Shown: positions 9,427-20,380 of the stretch, piece after piece
Layout of the letters: the number at the start of each line of letters is the position of its first letter
Numbering within the stretch: position 1 is the stretch's first letter
Assembly: GCF_033441515.1 (NCBI RefSeq)
Contig: NZ_JAWQJT010000003.1
Span: 744,001 to 808,000 of the forward strand
Origin: Amycolatopsis solani
GTDB lineage: Bacteria; Actinomycetota; Actinomycetes; Mycobacteriales; Pseudonocardiaceae
DNA: 64,000 nucleotides
Reading direction: 5' to 3'
The notes under the pieces: generated by a model
The model's database searches: none
What the model was told of the DNA's origin: nothing
The model's input: the letters and a program-made list of their open reading frames with translations, nothing else
Made by a program: the position numbers and the translations under genes

Positions 9427-9460
9427 CCGGGGCGGCGCGTTCTCGCGCCGCCCCGGTTTT
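9427..9460 (+). terminator. Rho-independent terminator after protease gene
   Basis: Perfect 13-bp arms ccggggcggcgcg (9427-9439) and cgcgccgccccgg (9444-9456) enclose the loop ttct and are followed by TTTT. It starts 4 bases after the protease stop codon. This is the best canonical terminator in the window. Confidence 0.92.
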
Positions 9461-9488
9461 GTCGGTGCCGTGTGGGATGCTCGCGGGC

Positions 9489-10265
9489 ATGCGGATCGCC
9501 ACGTGGAACGTGAACTCCATCGTCCCCCGCCTGCCGCGCGTGCTGGAGTTCCTGGAGCGGACGGCCCCCGACGTGCTGTGCCTGCAGGAGCTGAAGAACA
9601 CCACCGAGAAGTTCCCTTTCGCCGAGGTGGAGGCGCTCGGGTACGAGGTGGCGGCGTACGGGCTCGGGCGTTGGAACGGCGTCGCCGTCGTGTCCCGGGT
9701 AGGGCTGGCCGACGTGGTCCGCGGGTTGCCTGGCGAGCCTTCTTTCGAAGGGGCCGCCGAGGCGCGTGCGGTCGGCGCCACGTGCGGCGGCGTGCGGGTG
9801 TGGTCGGTGTACGTGCCGAACGGGCGCGAGCCGGACAACCCGCACTACGCGTACAAGCTGGAGTGGCTGGAGTCGTTGCGGTCCCTGGTGTCCGCGGAGA
9901 TTTCGTCGGGCCCGTTCGCGGTGCTCGGCGACTTCAACGTGGCCCCGACCGACGCGGACGTGTGGGACATCGCGCTGTTCGCGGAGTCGACGCACGTGAC
10001 TCCCGCCGAACGCGAGGCCTTGGCCCGGCTGCGGAAACTGGGGTTGTCGGATGTGTTCCCGCGGCCGTTGAAGTACGACCACCCCTTCACGTACTGGGAC
10101 TACCGGGCGGGGAACTTCCCGAACAACAAGGGCATGCGGATCGACCTGGTGTACGGCAACGAGGCTTTCACGTCGGCGGTGACGGATTCCTATGTGGACC
10201 GGAACATGCGGAAGGGGAAGGGCCCTTCGGACCACGCGCCGATCGTGGTGGACCTGGACCTCTGA
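9489..10265 (+). CDS. xth: Exodeoxyribonuclease III (AP endonuclease family)
   Basis: The protein has 258 residues of the Exo III/APE1 family, which removes abasic sites and 3' blocks in base excision repair. Motifs are ATWNVNSI (4-11), the metal-binding Glu in CLQELK (E34), VYVPNGREPDNPHYAYKL, the catalytic GDFNVAPTDADVWD in the middle, RIDLVYGN, and the terminal SDHAPIVVDLDL with the catalytic His. ATG 9489 is chosen because MRIATWNVNS is the usual N-terminus; the frame also opens upstream to 9459 inside the terminator. The Shine-Dalgarno is weak. It lies alone between a terminator and the next gene. Confidence 0.94.
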   Translation: MRIATWNVNSIVPRLPRVLEFLERTAPDVLCLQELKNTTEKFPFAEVEALGYEVAAYGLGRWNGVAVVSRVGLADVVRGLPGEPSFEGAAEARAVGATCGGVRVWSVYVPNGREPDNPHYAYKLEWLESLRSLVSAEISSGPFAVLGDFNVAPTDADVWDIALFAESTHVTPAEREALARLRKLGLSDVFPRPLKYDHPFTYWDYRAGNFPNNKGMRIDLVYGNEAFTSAVTDSYVDRNMRKGKGPSDHAPIVVDLDL

Positions 10266-10307
10266 GGCCGGCGTAACAGGCGGGGCCACGCCGCCGACTT
10301 GGGGCTC

Positions 10308-10948
10308 ATGCGCTTCGCGGTGTTCGTTTCCGCCTTCGCCCTGCTGACCTCGGCCGGGTGCGGCGCCGTCGTCGCCGGACAAGCGGTGCCCGCCCCGGTG
10401 GCACCGTCGTCCGCCGCGCCGGTCAGCGGTCCCGAGTCGGCGGGGTTCCGCAAGGTCGTGGCCGGCGCTTCGCGGGTCGGCGGTGCGGGAACCGGCGCAC
10501 CGCTCTCGCAGGCCGAGCGGCAAAGCTGGGACCCGGCCCAGCAGACCGCCGCCGTGCGGGCGATCGACTGCGCGCCCGGCAGTTCCGACCCGCTCGCGGG
10601 GCACGACGACCGTTCTTTGCCGCTCGTCACGTGCGGGCAGACCGACAACACGGCCTACGTGCTCGAACCCGAGTTCCTGCCCGGGAGCGAGGTGACGGAC
10701 GCGACGGCCGGCTACGACCAACAGCGCGGGCAGTGGGTCGTGAACCTCACGTTCAACGCGGAGGGCACGAAGATCTGGGCCGACTTCACGAGCAAGAACA
10801 CCGGACAGCAGGCCGCGTTCGTCGTGGACAGCCAGGTCGTCTTCGCGCCGAACATCCAGGTCGCGATCCTCGACGGCATCACTCAGATCACCGACAGCAA
10901 GTTCACCGAGCAACGCGCCCGCGAGCTGGCCCGCAAGATCAGGGGCGG

Positions 10949-10952
<4 letters not shown>
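10308..10952 (+). CDS. Lipoprotein with SecD P1-head-like domain
   Basis: The protein has 214 residues. The N-terminus is a lipoprotein signal with lipobox LLTSAGC, so it should be anchored outside the membrane. A Pro/Ala/Ser-rich linker follows (about 25-45). The C-terminal part (about 125-210) resembles the periplasmic P1 head of SecD: YVLEPEFLPGSEVTDATAGY, VVNLTFNAEGTKIWADFT, AAFVVDSQVVFAPNIQVAI and a final FTEQRARELARKIRGG. No SecD transmembrane domain follows, so it is a free-standing head domain. Such solitary proteins occur in actinobacteria; their role is not known to me. The start is ATG 10308 with a weak Shine-Dalgarno. It meets the PH-domain gene tail to tail. Confidence 0.72.
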
Positions 10953-13207
<2,255 letters not shown>

Positions 13208-13211
<4 letters not shown>

Positions 13212-13837
13212 GACCGCTCCTCCGTGCCGCTGTCCCGATTCTGCACCTGGTCGCGGATGTGCGCCTCGGCCAGCTTCTCCACGTACTTCGCGACCACGTC
13301 GACCTCGAGGTTGACCAGGTCGCCCGCTTCGCGCCCGCCGAGCGTGGTCGCTTCGAGCGTGGTCGGGATCAGCGCCACCTTGAACCGGTCGTCGGTGACG
13401 GCGGCGACGGTCAGCGAAATCCCGTCGACCGCGATCGAGCCCTTCTCGACCACGTACCGGGCCAGGTGCCCCGGCAGCGCGAAGGTCGTCACGCCGGTCT
13501 CGTCGCGAGAGAGGAACACGCCCGTCCCGTCGACGTGGCCCTGCATGATGTGCCCGCCGAGCCGGCCGCCGGCCGGGGTCGCGCGTTCCAGGTTGACCCG
13601 GTCGCCGACCGCGACCTTGGCCAGGCTCGAGCGCTTCAGCGTCTCGTCGACGACGTCGACGGTGAACTCGCCGTCACCCACCTCGACGACCGTGAGGCAC
13701 ACGCCGCTGACCGCGATCGAGTCGCCGTGCCCGGCGTCGCTGGTCACCAGCGGGCCGCGGACCCGCAGCCGCGCCGCGTCGGTCAGCTGCTCGACCGAGG
13801 TGACCTCGCCGATCTCCTCGACAATGCCGGTGAACAC
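13208..13837 (-). CDS. ribE: Riboflavin synthase alpha chain
   Basis: The protein has 209 residues. RibE dismutates two lumazine molecules into riboflavin and the RibH substrate. Two lumazine-binding barrels are visible: repeat one with [19 protein letters not shown] and [14 protein letters not shown], and repeat two with [18 protein letters not shown] and the terminal YVEKLAEAH. The start is GTG 13835-13837, preceded by AGGAGG at good spacing. The frame also opens 13 codons earlier, but the family always starts at (M)FTGIVEE. It is the first gene of ribE-ribBA-ribH-PH and follows rpe by 79 bases. No ribD lies nearby. Confidence 0.96.
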
Positions 13838-13916
13838 GTCCTGCCTCCTTGTGAGCCGCTGCTCCCCATCCAACACCCGCCGCGGCCCGGTGGCTTCTCC
13901 GGTGCCGCCCGGCCGG

Positions 13917-14603
13917 TCAGCCGGCGCGGCCGCGGGCCGCCTGCTCGCGCAGCGCGGCGACCGCTTTGCCCGGGTCGCCGGCGCCGTAGACGGCGGACCC
14001 GGCCACGAAGCAGTCGACGCCCGCCTCCGCGGCCTGCTCGATGGTGTCGGCGTTGATGCCGCCGTCGATCTCGACGACCAGCTTCAGGTGGCCGGTGTCG
14101 ACCAGCCGCCGCGCGGTGCGGACCTTCTCCAGGACGTCCGCGATGAACGACTGCCCGCCGAAGCCCGGCTCGACCGACATCACGAGCAGCGTGTCGTAGT
14201 GCTTGAGCGCGTCGAGCCACGGTTCGAGCGCGGTGCCCGGCTTGAGCGAGAGGCCGGCCTTCGCCCCGGTCGCGCGCAGGTTCTTCGCCAGCGCGATCGG
14301 GTCCTTCGCGGCCTCGGCGTGCACGGTGACGTTGTAGGCGCCCGCCTCGGCGTAGCCGATCGCCCAGCGGTCCGGGTCGTCGATCATCAGGTGGCAGTCG
14401 ATCGGCACGTCGGTGCTCTTCAGCAGCGCCTTCACGACGGGCAGGCCGAGGGTCAGGTTGGGCACGAAGTGCGCGTCCATGACGTCGACGTGGACCCAGT
14501 CGGCTCGGGTCTCCCCGCCCGCGGCGACGGCGGCGATCTCCTCGCCGAGCCGGGCGAAGTCCGCGGACAGGATGCTGGGGGCGATCAAGGGTCGGTCTGC
14601 CAC
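13917..14603 (-). CDS. rpe: Ribulose-phosphate 3-epimerase
   Basis: The protein has 228 residues, a TIM barrel of the pentose phosphate pathway that interconverts ribulose 5-phosphate and xylulose 5-phosphate. Motifs are [16 protein letters not shown] (8-23), the metal-binding [39 protein letters not shown] and [30 protein letters not shown] with the phosphate-binding end. The start is GTG 14601-14603. TACACT lies only 6 bases before it and there is no Shine-Dalgarno, so a leaderless transcript is likely (inferred). It sits upstream of the rib genes, as in M. tuberculosis, and can feed ribulose 5-phosphate to RibB. Confidence 0.96.
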   Translation of the reverse strand: MADRPLIAPSILSADFARLGEEIAAVAAGGETRADWVHVDVMDAHFVPNLTLGLPVVKALLKSTDVPIDCHLMIDDPDRWAIGYAEAGAYNVTVHAEAAKDPIALAKNLRATGAKAGLSLKPGTALEPWLDALKHYDTLLVMSVEPGFGGQSFIADVLEKVRTARRLVDTGHLKLVVEIDGGINADTIEQAAEAGVDCFVAGSAVYGAGDPGKAVAALREQAARGRAG

Positions 14604-14709
14604 GTCCCGAGTGTAGGAGGCGGCTGCTAACGCTCGCTAACCGGTTGTGACCAGGATCTGGCTCCGGAGAGGGAGGTGTGCGCCACTCCGTCCGCCCTAG
14701 GCTCGCCGC

Positions 14710-15909
14710 ATGTCCGGATTCTTCCCTTCCCTGGCGCGGATCGGCAGCTACCGCGGCCTCCCGTTCGCCGTCGCGGGCGCTCTCCTCATGGTGCCGGTGT
14801 CCCCCTTCGCGTTCGCCGCGGCGGTGTCCGTCGAAGCGGATTCGCGGGTCCGGGCGCTGCTCGCCCTGCTCGCCATCGCGGTGCTCACGGGTCTGCTGGG
14901 CCTGCTGGGGCCGGTGCGTCGCCTCGGCATCGGGCTGGCGAACCTCCTGCTCGGCACCGCCGTCCCCGCGCCGGCCGGGCGGCCCGACGCCGGCACGCGG
15001 CTGCGCTCGGGCCTGTGGCTCGCCCTGCACACGCTGGTCAGCGGCGTGCTGTTGACGGTCCTCGCGTTCCTCGGGCTGGGCCTGCTCGTCCCGGCGGTGT
15101 GGCTGGCCGGCGGGCAGGACCGGATCAGCCTGTTCTGGGACGACGTCCCGCTCGGCGGGTGGACGGTCCCGTTCGGCGTGGTGCTGCTCTTCGGCGCGGT
15201 CGTGCTGGTCGCGGGCGCCACCCGCGCTTTCCGCGCCGGCGCGGAAAGCCTGCTCGGCCCGTCGGACGCCGAACGCGCGGTCCTCGCCGAGCGCCGCGCG
15301 GCCGTGCTCGCCCAGCGCAACCGGCTGGCCCGCGAGCTGCACGACTCGATCGGGCACACGCTGACGACGTCGACCATCCAGGCGGCGGCCGCGGCCGGTC
15401 TGGTCGAGACCGAGCCCGCCCAGGTGCGGCGCGCGCTCGGCACGATCGAAGAAGCCTCCCGCGCCGCGCTGGAGGACCTCGACCACGTGCTGGGCCTGCT
15501 TCGCGACGAACCCGCGGCGAAGGAGCCGCAGCGCACGCTGGCCGAAGTCGACGTCCTCGCCGTGCGCGCCCGCGAAGCCGGGCTCGACGTCCGCCTGGCC
15601 GTCGCCGGGCCGGTCGCCGCGCTGCCCGCCGCGGTGTCGCGGGAGGGCTACCGGATCGTCCAGGAAGGGCTGACCAACGCGCTGCGCCACGCCGGTCCCG
15701 GCGCGGTGGACGTCCGGGTCGAGGCCGGGCCGGACCACCTCGCCATCGCCGTGGTCAACGCGCTGGCGGACGGGCGGCCGCGGACCGCGCGGCACGGGCT
15801 GACCGGGCTCGCCGAGCGCGTCGAAGCCCTGCGCGGCGAGCTGGCGGCGGGCCCGGACGGCGAGCGGTGGCGGTTGCGCGCGACCATCCCGCTGCGAGCG
15901 GGCGCATGA
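14710..15909 (+). CDS. Two-component sensor histidine kinase (DesK/NarX type)
   Basis: The protein has 399 residues. Four hydrophobic segments (about 18-40, 48-70, 104-132, 152-170) make a membrane input domain with no obvious extracytoplasmic sensor. The dimerisation domain carries the HisKA_3 motif RLARELHDSIGHTLT with the phosphorylatable His at about 211. The ATPase domain has the N-box EGLTNALRHA (about 317-327) and the G-box HGLTGLAERVEALRG. The start is ATG 14710. The gene overlaps its response regulator as ATGA, so the two are a pair. The signal is unknown; pairs of this type often respond to envelope stress or cell-wall antibiotics. Confidence 0.92.
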   Translation: MSGFFPSLARIGSYRGLPFAVAGALLMVPVSPFAFAAAVSVEADSRVRALLALLAIAVLTGLLGLLGPVRRLGIGLANLLLGTAVPAPAGRPDAGTRLRSGLWLALHTLVSGVLLTVLAFLGLGLLVPAVWLAGGQDRISLFWDDVPLGGWTVPFGVVLLFGAVVLVAGATRAFRAGAESLLGPSDAERAVLAERRAAVLAQRNRLARELHDSIGHTLTTSTIQAAAAAGLVETEPAQVRRALGTIEEASRAALEDLDHVLGLLRDEPAAKEPQRTLAEVDVLAVRAREAGLDVRLAVAGPVAALPAAVSREGYRIVQEGLTNALRHAGPGAVDVRVEAGPDHLAIAVVNALADGRPRTARHGLTGLAERVEALRGELAAGPDGERWRLRATIPLRAGA

Positions 15910-16565
15910 CCCCGTCGGTGCTGCTCGCCGACGACGAACCGCTGGTCCGCACCGGGTTGCGGGCGCTGCTGGAACAGCAGGGCCTGCCGGTGGTCGGCGA
16001 AGCGGCCGACGGCGCCGAGGTGCTGCCCGAGGTGCGCCGGTGCCGCCCGGACGTCGTGCTGATGGACGTCCGGATGCCCGGCACCGACGGCATCGAGGCC
16101 ACCCGGCAGGTGCTGGCCGCGCTCGGCGACCCGCCGAAGATCCTGGTCGTCACGACGTTCGACAACGACGACTACGTCCGCGATGCCCTGCTGGCCGGCG
16201 CCAGCGGGTTCCTGCTGAAGCGGGCGCGCAAGGAGGAGATCGCGCACGCCGTCCGGACCGTCGCCGCCGGGGAGTCGCTGCTGTTCCCCGAAGCGATCCG
16301 GCGGCTGGTGACCGCGCGGCCGGCGGGCGGGCGGTACGCGCGGGCGGCGAAAACGCTTACCCGGCGCGAAGCCGAGGTGCTCCGGCTGGTCGCCGGCGGA
16401 CTGTCCAACCAGGACATCGCGGCGGCGCTGGTGATCAGCCTGGAGACGGTGAAGACCCACGTGGGCAACATCTTCGCGAAGCTCGGCGCCGGAAACCGGA
16501 GCCAGGCGGTGGTCATAGCGTACGAATCGGGCGTCGTCCGGCCGGGACACCTCGCCGGTCAATAA
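15906..16565 (+). CDS. Two-component response regulator, NarL/LuxR family
   Basis: The protein has 219 residues. Receiver domain (1-120): acidic pocket ADDEP (8-12), phosphoacceptor D54 in VLMDVRMPGTDGI, switch Thr in VVTTFDND and conserved Lys in FLLKRARKEE. The C-terminal LuxR-type HTH (about 150-212) has LTRREAEVLRLVAGGLSNQD, VSLETVKTH-like helices and VGNIFAKLGAGNRSQAVVIA. ATG 15906-15908 overlaps the kinase stop, so the pair is co-translated. Targets are not visible here; the downstream phosphatase has its own spacer and may be independent. Confidence 0.94.
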   Translation: MTPSVLLADDEPLVRTGLRALLEQQGLPVVGEAADGAEVLPEVRRCRPDVVLMDVRMPGTDGIEATRQVLAALGDPPKILVVTTFDNDDYVRDALLAGASGFLLKRARKEEIAHAVRTVAAGESLLFPEAIRRLVTARPAGGRYARAAKTLTRREAEVLRLVAGGLSNQDIAAALVISLETVKTHVGNIFAKLGAGNRSQAVVIAYESGVVRPGHLAGQ

Positions 16566-16722
16566 CCGACGTGCTCCCGGTCACCCGCGGGAAGTCATGA
16601 GTTCGGCCAGCGGACACCCGCCCGTCACCTCGCGTCCCTGCGCGGCACACATGCGCGAGGACTAATGACCCGTGTCCGAAATCCGGGCGATTACCTCTCG
16701 AAGTCCCCATACGAGGAGAACC

Positions 16723-18117
16723 ATGGCTTCGCTGTTCGCCGGCCGCCGCCGGTGGCTGGTCGCGGGCGCGCTCGGCGCCGCGCTGGTCGCCGCCGCCCCC
16801 GTCGCACTGGCCACCAGCGGCTCCGACAACGCCGACGCGCGCTCGTCGGCCGGCACCGGTGACCGCACCAACGACGTCCGCTCCGCGATCCAGGGCGGGC
16901 ACGCCCGCAACGTGATCCTGTTCATCGGCGACGGCATGGGCCAGTCGGAGATCACCGCGGCCCGCAACTACGAGCGCGGCGCCGCCGGCCGGCTTGCGAT
17001 GGACGAGCTGCCGCTCACCGGCGACTACACCACCTACGCCGTGGAGCAGAACAACCCGGCCAAGCCGAACTACGTGACCGACTCGGCCGCGTCCGGCACC
17101 GGCTGGGCCACCGGCACCAAGACCTACAACGGCGCGATCTCCGTCGACGCGTACGGCAACGACGTCCCGACGATCCTGGAGATCGCCAAGCGCAACGGCC
17201 TGCGCACCGGCGACGTCACCACCGCCGAGGTCCAGGACGCGACCCCGGCCGTGCTCGGCTCGCACGTCGTCAACCGCGACTGCAAGGGCCCGGTCGAGAC
17301 GACCGCGAAGTGCGCCAAGAACGCCAAGGAGAACGGCGGCCTCGGCTCGATCTCCGAGCAGCTGGTGCAGACCCGCCCCGACGTCCTGCTGGGCGGCGGC
17401 GCGAAGTACTTCAACCAGCCGGTGACGGCGGGCAAGTTCAAGGGCAAGCCCGTGCTGGAGCAGGCCAAGGCGGCCGGCTACACCGTCGTGAACACCGCGG
17501 CCGACCTGGCCGCGGCGAAGAAGGGCAAGCCGGTCCTCGGCCTGTTCGCCGAGGGCAACCTGCCGGTCAACTGGACCGGCCCGGCGGCCGTCCACGGCGG
17601 CACCGCGCCGGCGCGCTGCACCCCGAACCCGAAGCTGCCGGCGGCTCAGCCGAAGCTGGCCGACCAGACCCGCAAGGCGCTGGAGCTGCTCGACGATCGC
17701 CGCAGCGACAAGGGTTTCTTCCTCCAGGTCGAGGGCGCGAGCATCGACAAGCAGGACCACGCGGCCGACCCGTGCGGCCAGATCGGCGAGACGGTCGACT
17801 TCGACGCGGCGATCGCCGCGGGCACGGCGTTCGCCCGCAGCCACCCCGACACGCTGGTGCTGGTGACCGCGGACCACGGCCACAGCAGCCAGATCGTCGA
17901 GCCCACGGCCACCCCGGGCCTGACCGCGACCCTCGTCACCAACGAGGGCGCGAACATGACGCTGGCCTACGGCACCGCGGAAACCGGCGGCTCGCAGTCG
18001 CACACCGGTACCCAGGTGCGCATCGCGGGCCTCGGCCCGCAGGCGGCCAACATCGTCGGGCTGACCAACCAGACCGACCTGTTCGGGACCCTGAAGCGGG
18101 CCCTTCGCCTGCGCTGA
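16723..18117 (+). CDS. phoA: Secreted alkaline phosphatase
   Basis: The protein has 464 residues of the PhoA-type alkaline phosphatase family. The signal peptide (1-30) has RRRW before a long hydrophobic core, which could suit either Sec or Tat. Catalytic features: metal-binding D70 in LFIGDGMGQSE, nucleophile S121 in VTDSAASGTG, EGASIDKQDHA, TADHGHSSQ and SHTGTQVRI with metal His. It should release phosphate from organic esters outside the cell. ATG 16723 is chosen because GAGGAG lies 6 bases upstream; the frame also opens from 16672. The upstream region has CACCC/GTCACC-like blocks that could be PhoP sites, but this is weak. A hairpin follows the stop. Confidence 0.94.
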   Translation: MASLFAGRRRWLVAGALGAALVAAAPVALATSGSDNADARSSAGTGDRTNDVRSAIQGGHARNVILFIGDGMGQSEITAARNYERGAAGRLAMDELPLTGDYTTYAVEQNNPAKPNYVTDSAASGTGWATGTKTYNGAISVDAYGNDVPTILEIAKRNGLRTGDVTTAEVQDATPAVLGSHVVNRDCKGPVETTAKCAKNAKENGGLGSISEQLVQTRPDVLLGGGAKYFNQPVTAGKFKGKPVLEQAKAAGYTVVNTAADLAAAKKGKPVLGLFAEGNLPVNWTGPAAVHGGTAPARCTPNPKLPAAQPKLADQTRKALELLDDRRSDKGFFLQVEGASIDKQDHAADPCGQIGETVDFDAAIAAGTAFARSHPDTLVLVTADHGHSSQIVEPTATPGLTATLVTNEGANMTLAYGTAETGGSQSHTGTQVRIAGLGPQAANIVGLTNQTDLFGTLKRALRLR

Positions 18118-18121
18118 GTGG

Positions 18122-18159
18122 TGGGGCAGGCCCCCGGTTCCTTCCGGCGGCCTGCCCCA
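18122..18159 (+). terminator. Hairpin after alkaline phosphatase gene
   Basis: Arms tggggcaggc (18122-18131) and gcctgcccca (18150-18159) are perfect complements, with a further CCGG...CCGG pairing inside the loop. It starts 5 bases after the phoA stop. No T-run follows, which is common in high-GC actinobacteria. Confidence 0.7.
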
Positions 18160-18219
18160 TGCCCCCGGGCGTCGCGGCTCCCTAGCGTGGGAAAGACCAA
18201 GACACCAGGGGGTTTTCTC

Positions 18220-19314
18220 ATGCGGAAGTCAGTGCGCGCCGTCACCGCCGGCACGCTCGCCGTCCTGCTCGCCGCCACGACCGCGGCGCCGGCGTTCGCG
18301 GCCACCACGCCGGTGCAGGCGAGCCTGGACGTCCTGACCGCCCAGGACGGCGTACCGGGCGCGGCGGCGGTCGTCCAGGACGGTTCCCGGACGCGGGTCA
18401 CGCGCAGCGGAACCGGGGACGTCACCACCGGGAAGCCGTTCCCGCGCAACGGTTCGTTCCGCGCGGGCAGCGTGACCAAGACGTTCGTGGCGACGATCGT
18501 GCTGCAGCTCGTCGGCGAGGGCCGGGTGAAGCTGGACGCGCCGGTCGAGCGCTACCTGCCGGGCCTACTCCCGGACCGGCGGATCACCGTGCGGCAGCTG
18601 CTCCAGCACACGAGCGGGCTCTACAATTACACCGAAGACCTCGACCTGTCGGACCCGGAGGTCCTGCGCCATCGCGGCGCGGAGCCGGCCGAGCTGGTGG
18701 CGATGGCCCTGAAGCACCCGGCGCTGTTCCCGCCCGGCACGAGCTGGTCGTACTCGAACACGAACTACATCGTGGCGGGGATGCTCGCCGAGCGCGTGAC
18801 GGGCCACCCGCTGGACGCCTCGATCGCACACCGCATCACGCGGCCGTTGGGCCTGCACGACACGTACCTCCCCCGCCGCGGCGACGAGAAGCTGCCGGCC
18901 CCGCACGCGGTGGGGTACGCCCCGATCGGCGGGAAGCTCGTGGACTTCAGCGACTTCGACGCAACGATCGCGGGCGCGGCGGGCGGCCTGATCAGCACCC
19001 CGGCCGATCTGGACCGGTTTTACGGCGCGCTGCTGGGTGGGCGGTTGCTGAGGCCGGCCGAGCTGGCGGAGATGCGCCGGACGGTGCCGGCGGACCTTGG
19101 CGTCCCGGGCGCGGGGTACGGGTTGGGGCTGGGGAGCATTCCGGTGTCGTGCGGGGAGTTCTGGGGCCACCAGGGCGGGATCATCGGCTTCACGAACCTG
19201 GCGGGGGTCGGCCCGGCGGGGCGCCGGGTGACGGTGGTGCTGAACGAGAACCCGACCCCGGCGGCCACGAACCAGCACCTGCTGGCGGCTGTGGACGCGG
19301 CGGTGTGTTCGTAG
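18220..19314 (+). CDS. Secreted serine hydrolase, S12 family (D-Ala-D-Ala carboxypeptidase / beta-lactamase-like)
   Basis: The protein has 364 residues. The signal peptide (1-28) ends at AFAAT. Active-site motifs of class C/S12 enzymes are present: S84-V-T-K87 in RAGSVTKTFV, YSN in WSYSNTNYIVAG, and HQG in FWGHQGGIIGF, which takes the place of KTG. LLQHTSGLYNY is also typical. It most resembles secreted D-alanyl-D-alanine carboxypeptidases or esterases of the Streptomyces R61 type. Whether it hydrolyses beta-lactams cannot be told. The start is ATG 18220. A purine-rich ACCAGGGGG is 8 or more bases upstream. A repeat-rich spacer follows. Confidence 0.9.
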   Translation: MRKSVRAVTAGTLAVLLAATTAAPAFAATTPVQASLDVLTAQDGVPGAAAVVQDGSRTRVTRSGTGDVTTGKPFPRNGSFRAGSVTKTFVATIVLQLVGEGRVKLDAPVERYLPGLLPDRRITVRQLLQHTSGLYNYTEDLDLSDPEVLRHRGAEPAELVAMALKHPALFPPGTSWSYSNTNYIVAGMLAERVTGHPLDASIAHRITRPLGLHDTYLPRRGDEKLPAPHAVGYAPIGGKLVDFSDFDATIAGAAGGLISTPADLDRFYGALLGGRLLRPAELAEMRRTVPADLGVPGAGYGLGLGSIPVSCGEFWGHQGGIIGFTNLAGVGPAGRRVTVVLNENPTPAATNQHLLAAVDAAVCS

Positions 19315-19882
19315 GACCGGCGGGGCTTGCGGGTGGACAGCGGTCGTGGCACAGCGATGCCTGGCTGCCGGTGGCCGACGCCAGGCTGCCAGCGGTCCAG
19401 CAGCGCTCGCGGCCCGGCGACGCCCGCTCGCCTGGCCAGGCGGGGCCTGGCACCCCCGCGGCCGGTAGGCCCCGGCGCTCTCAGCACGGCGACCGAGCGG
19501 CTGGCGGCCCGGCACCCGCCCGGTGGTCCGGCAGCCTAACCAGCGCTCGCAACACGGCGGCCGGGCCAGCCGGCCGCCAGCGGGTGGTCCGGAATTGTCG
19601 GTGGTCACCGGTAGCGTGGAAAACGGGGGCGCCCCCGCGGCCGGGTGCTCTGCTCAACGAGGTCGCAGGTCCACCGCCGCAAGCGCAAGGCGGTCGCGAC
19701 TCAAGCGAGGTCGCGGTGCAAGCGAGGTCGCGGCCCCAGCGCGACCGCGGGTCAAGCGAGGTCGCAGGTCCACCGCCGCCGCAAGCGCAAGGCGGTCGCG
19801 GCTCAAGCGAGGTCGCGGGCCCGGCGCCGTCGCAGGCTCAGCGCGACCGCGGCCCCACTCCGCGAAGTCCGCCGCCGCCGGC
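19315..19882. repeat. Spacer with GAGGTCGCGG repeat array
   Basis: This 568-base gene-free spacer lies between two convergent genes. The left part (19315-19620) is GC-rich with short CAGCGGTCC/GGCCAGGC-like repeats and no gene I can support. The right part holds an array: (A)AGCGAGGTCGC(G/A)GG occurs at about 19656, 19704, 19720, 19754 and 19804, mixed with inverted forms GCGACCGCGG at 19741 and 19842. A longer unit of about 60 bases is repeated at 19658-19716 and 19757-19818, the second copy having 3 extra bases (ccg). Reading frames through it are low-complexity, so I do not call genes. Confidence 0.7.
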
Positions 19883-20380
19883 TCAAGGCAGCAGGTCGAG
19901 CGCCTCGGTCCACGGCCGCCGCACGTCGAGCCGGTGCAGCGTCACCCCGGCGCTCGCGAGGGTGTCGAGGTGGCGCTGCCACGCCGGGTGGTGCTCCCGC
20001 GTGTCCTGGATCTGGTACGCCACCACGATCGTGATCCCCGGCGCGCCCAGCACGTCGCCGAGCACTGTCAGTGCCTGGTTGTCCGCGATGCCCAGCGCCA
20101 GTTTCGCCACCGAGTTGGCCGAAGCCGGCGCGAACAGGAACACCTCCGGGTCCGGGTGCGGGCGTGGCTCGCCCGGCAGCCGGGAATCGCTGCGGACCGG
20201 GAGGTCCGTGCACGCCGCGACCTCCGCCAGCGCGCCGGTCGACGACAGCCAGCGCATCGCCGTCGGCGTCAGGGTGATCGCCGTCCGCCAGCCGCGGTCG
20301 GCCGCGGGGCGGGCCAGCTCGGCCGCGAACCGGACGTCCAGTCCGCCGCACGAGCCGGCCACCAGCCCGAGGTTCCTCAC
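19883..20380 (-). CDS. Flavoprotein (HFCD / PPC decarboxylase-like family)
   Basis: The protein has 165 residues of the flavoprotein fold shared by PPC decarboxylase, EpiD and Dfp. It begins [20 protein letters not shown]. It shows ITLTPTAMRWL, the FMN-site-like FLFAPASANSVAKLALGIADNQ (compare PATANTIAKLA in CoaC), and VLGAPGITIVVAYQ. The partial PASANS motif supports FMN binding; the substrate is unknown. It is not the main CoaC, since coaBC is present at 36.9 kb. GTG 20378-20380 overlaps the rsmB stop as GTGA, so it is the third gene of fmt-rsmB-flavoprotein. Confidence 0.78.
   Translation of the reverse strand: MRNLGLVAGSCGGLDVRFAAELARPAADRGWRTAITLTPTAMRWLSSTGALAEVAACTDLPVRSDSRLPGEPRPHPDPEVFLFAPASANSVAKLALGIADNQALTVLGDVLGAPGITIVVAYQIQDTREHHPAWQRHLDTLASAGVTLHRLDVRRPWTEALDLLP

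Noticed and set aside
16566..16722. PHO boxes before the alkaline phosphatase gene
   Set aside because: Only loose GTCACC/CACCC matches without the regular 11-base spacing of PhoP sites.
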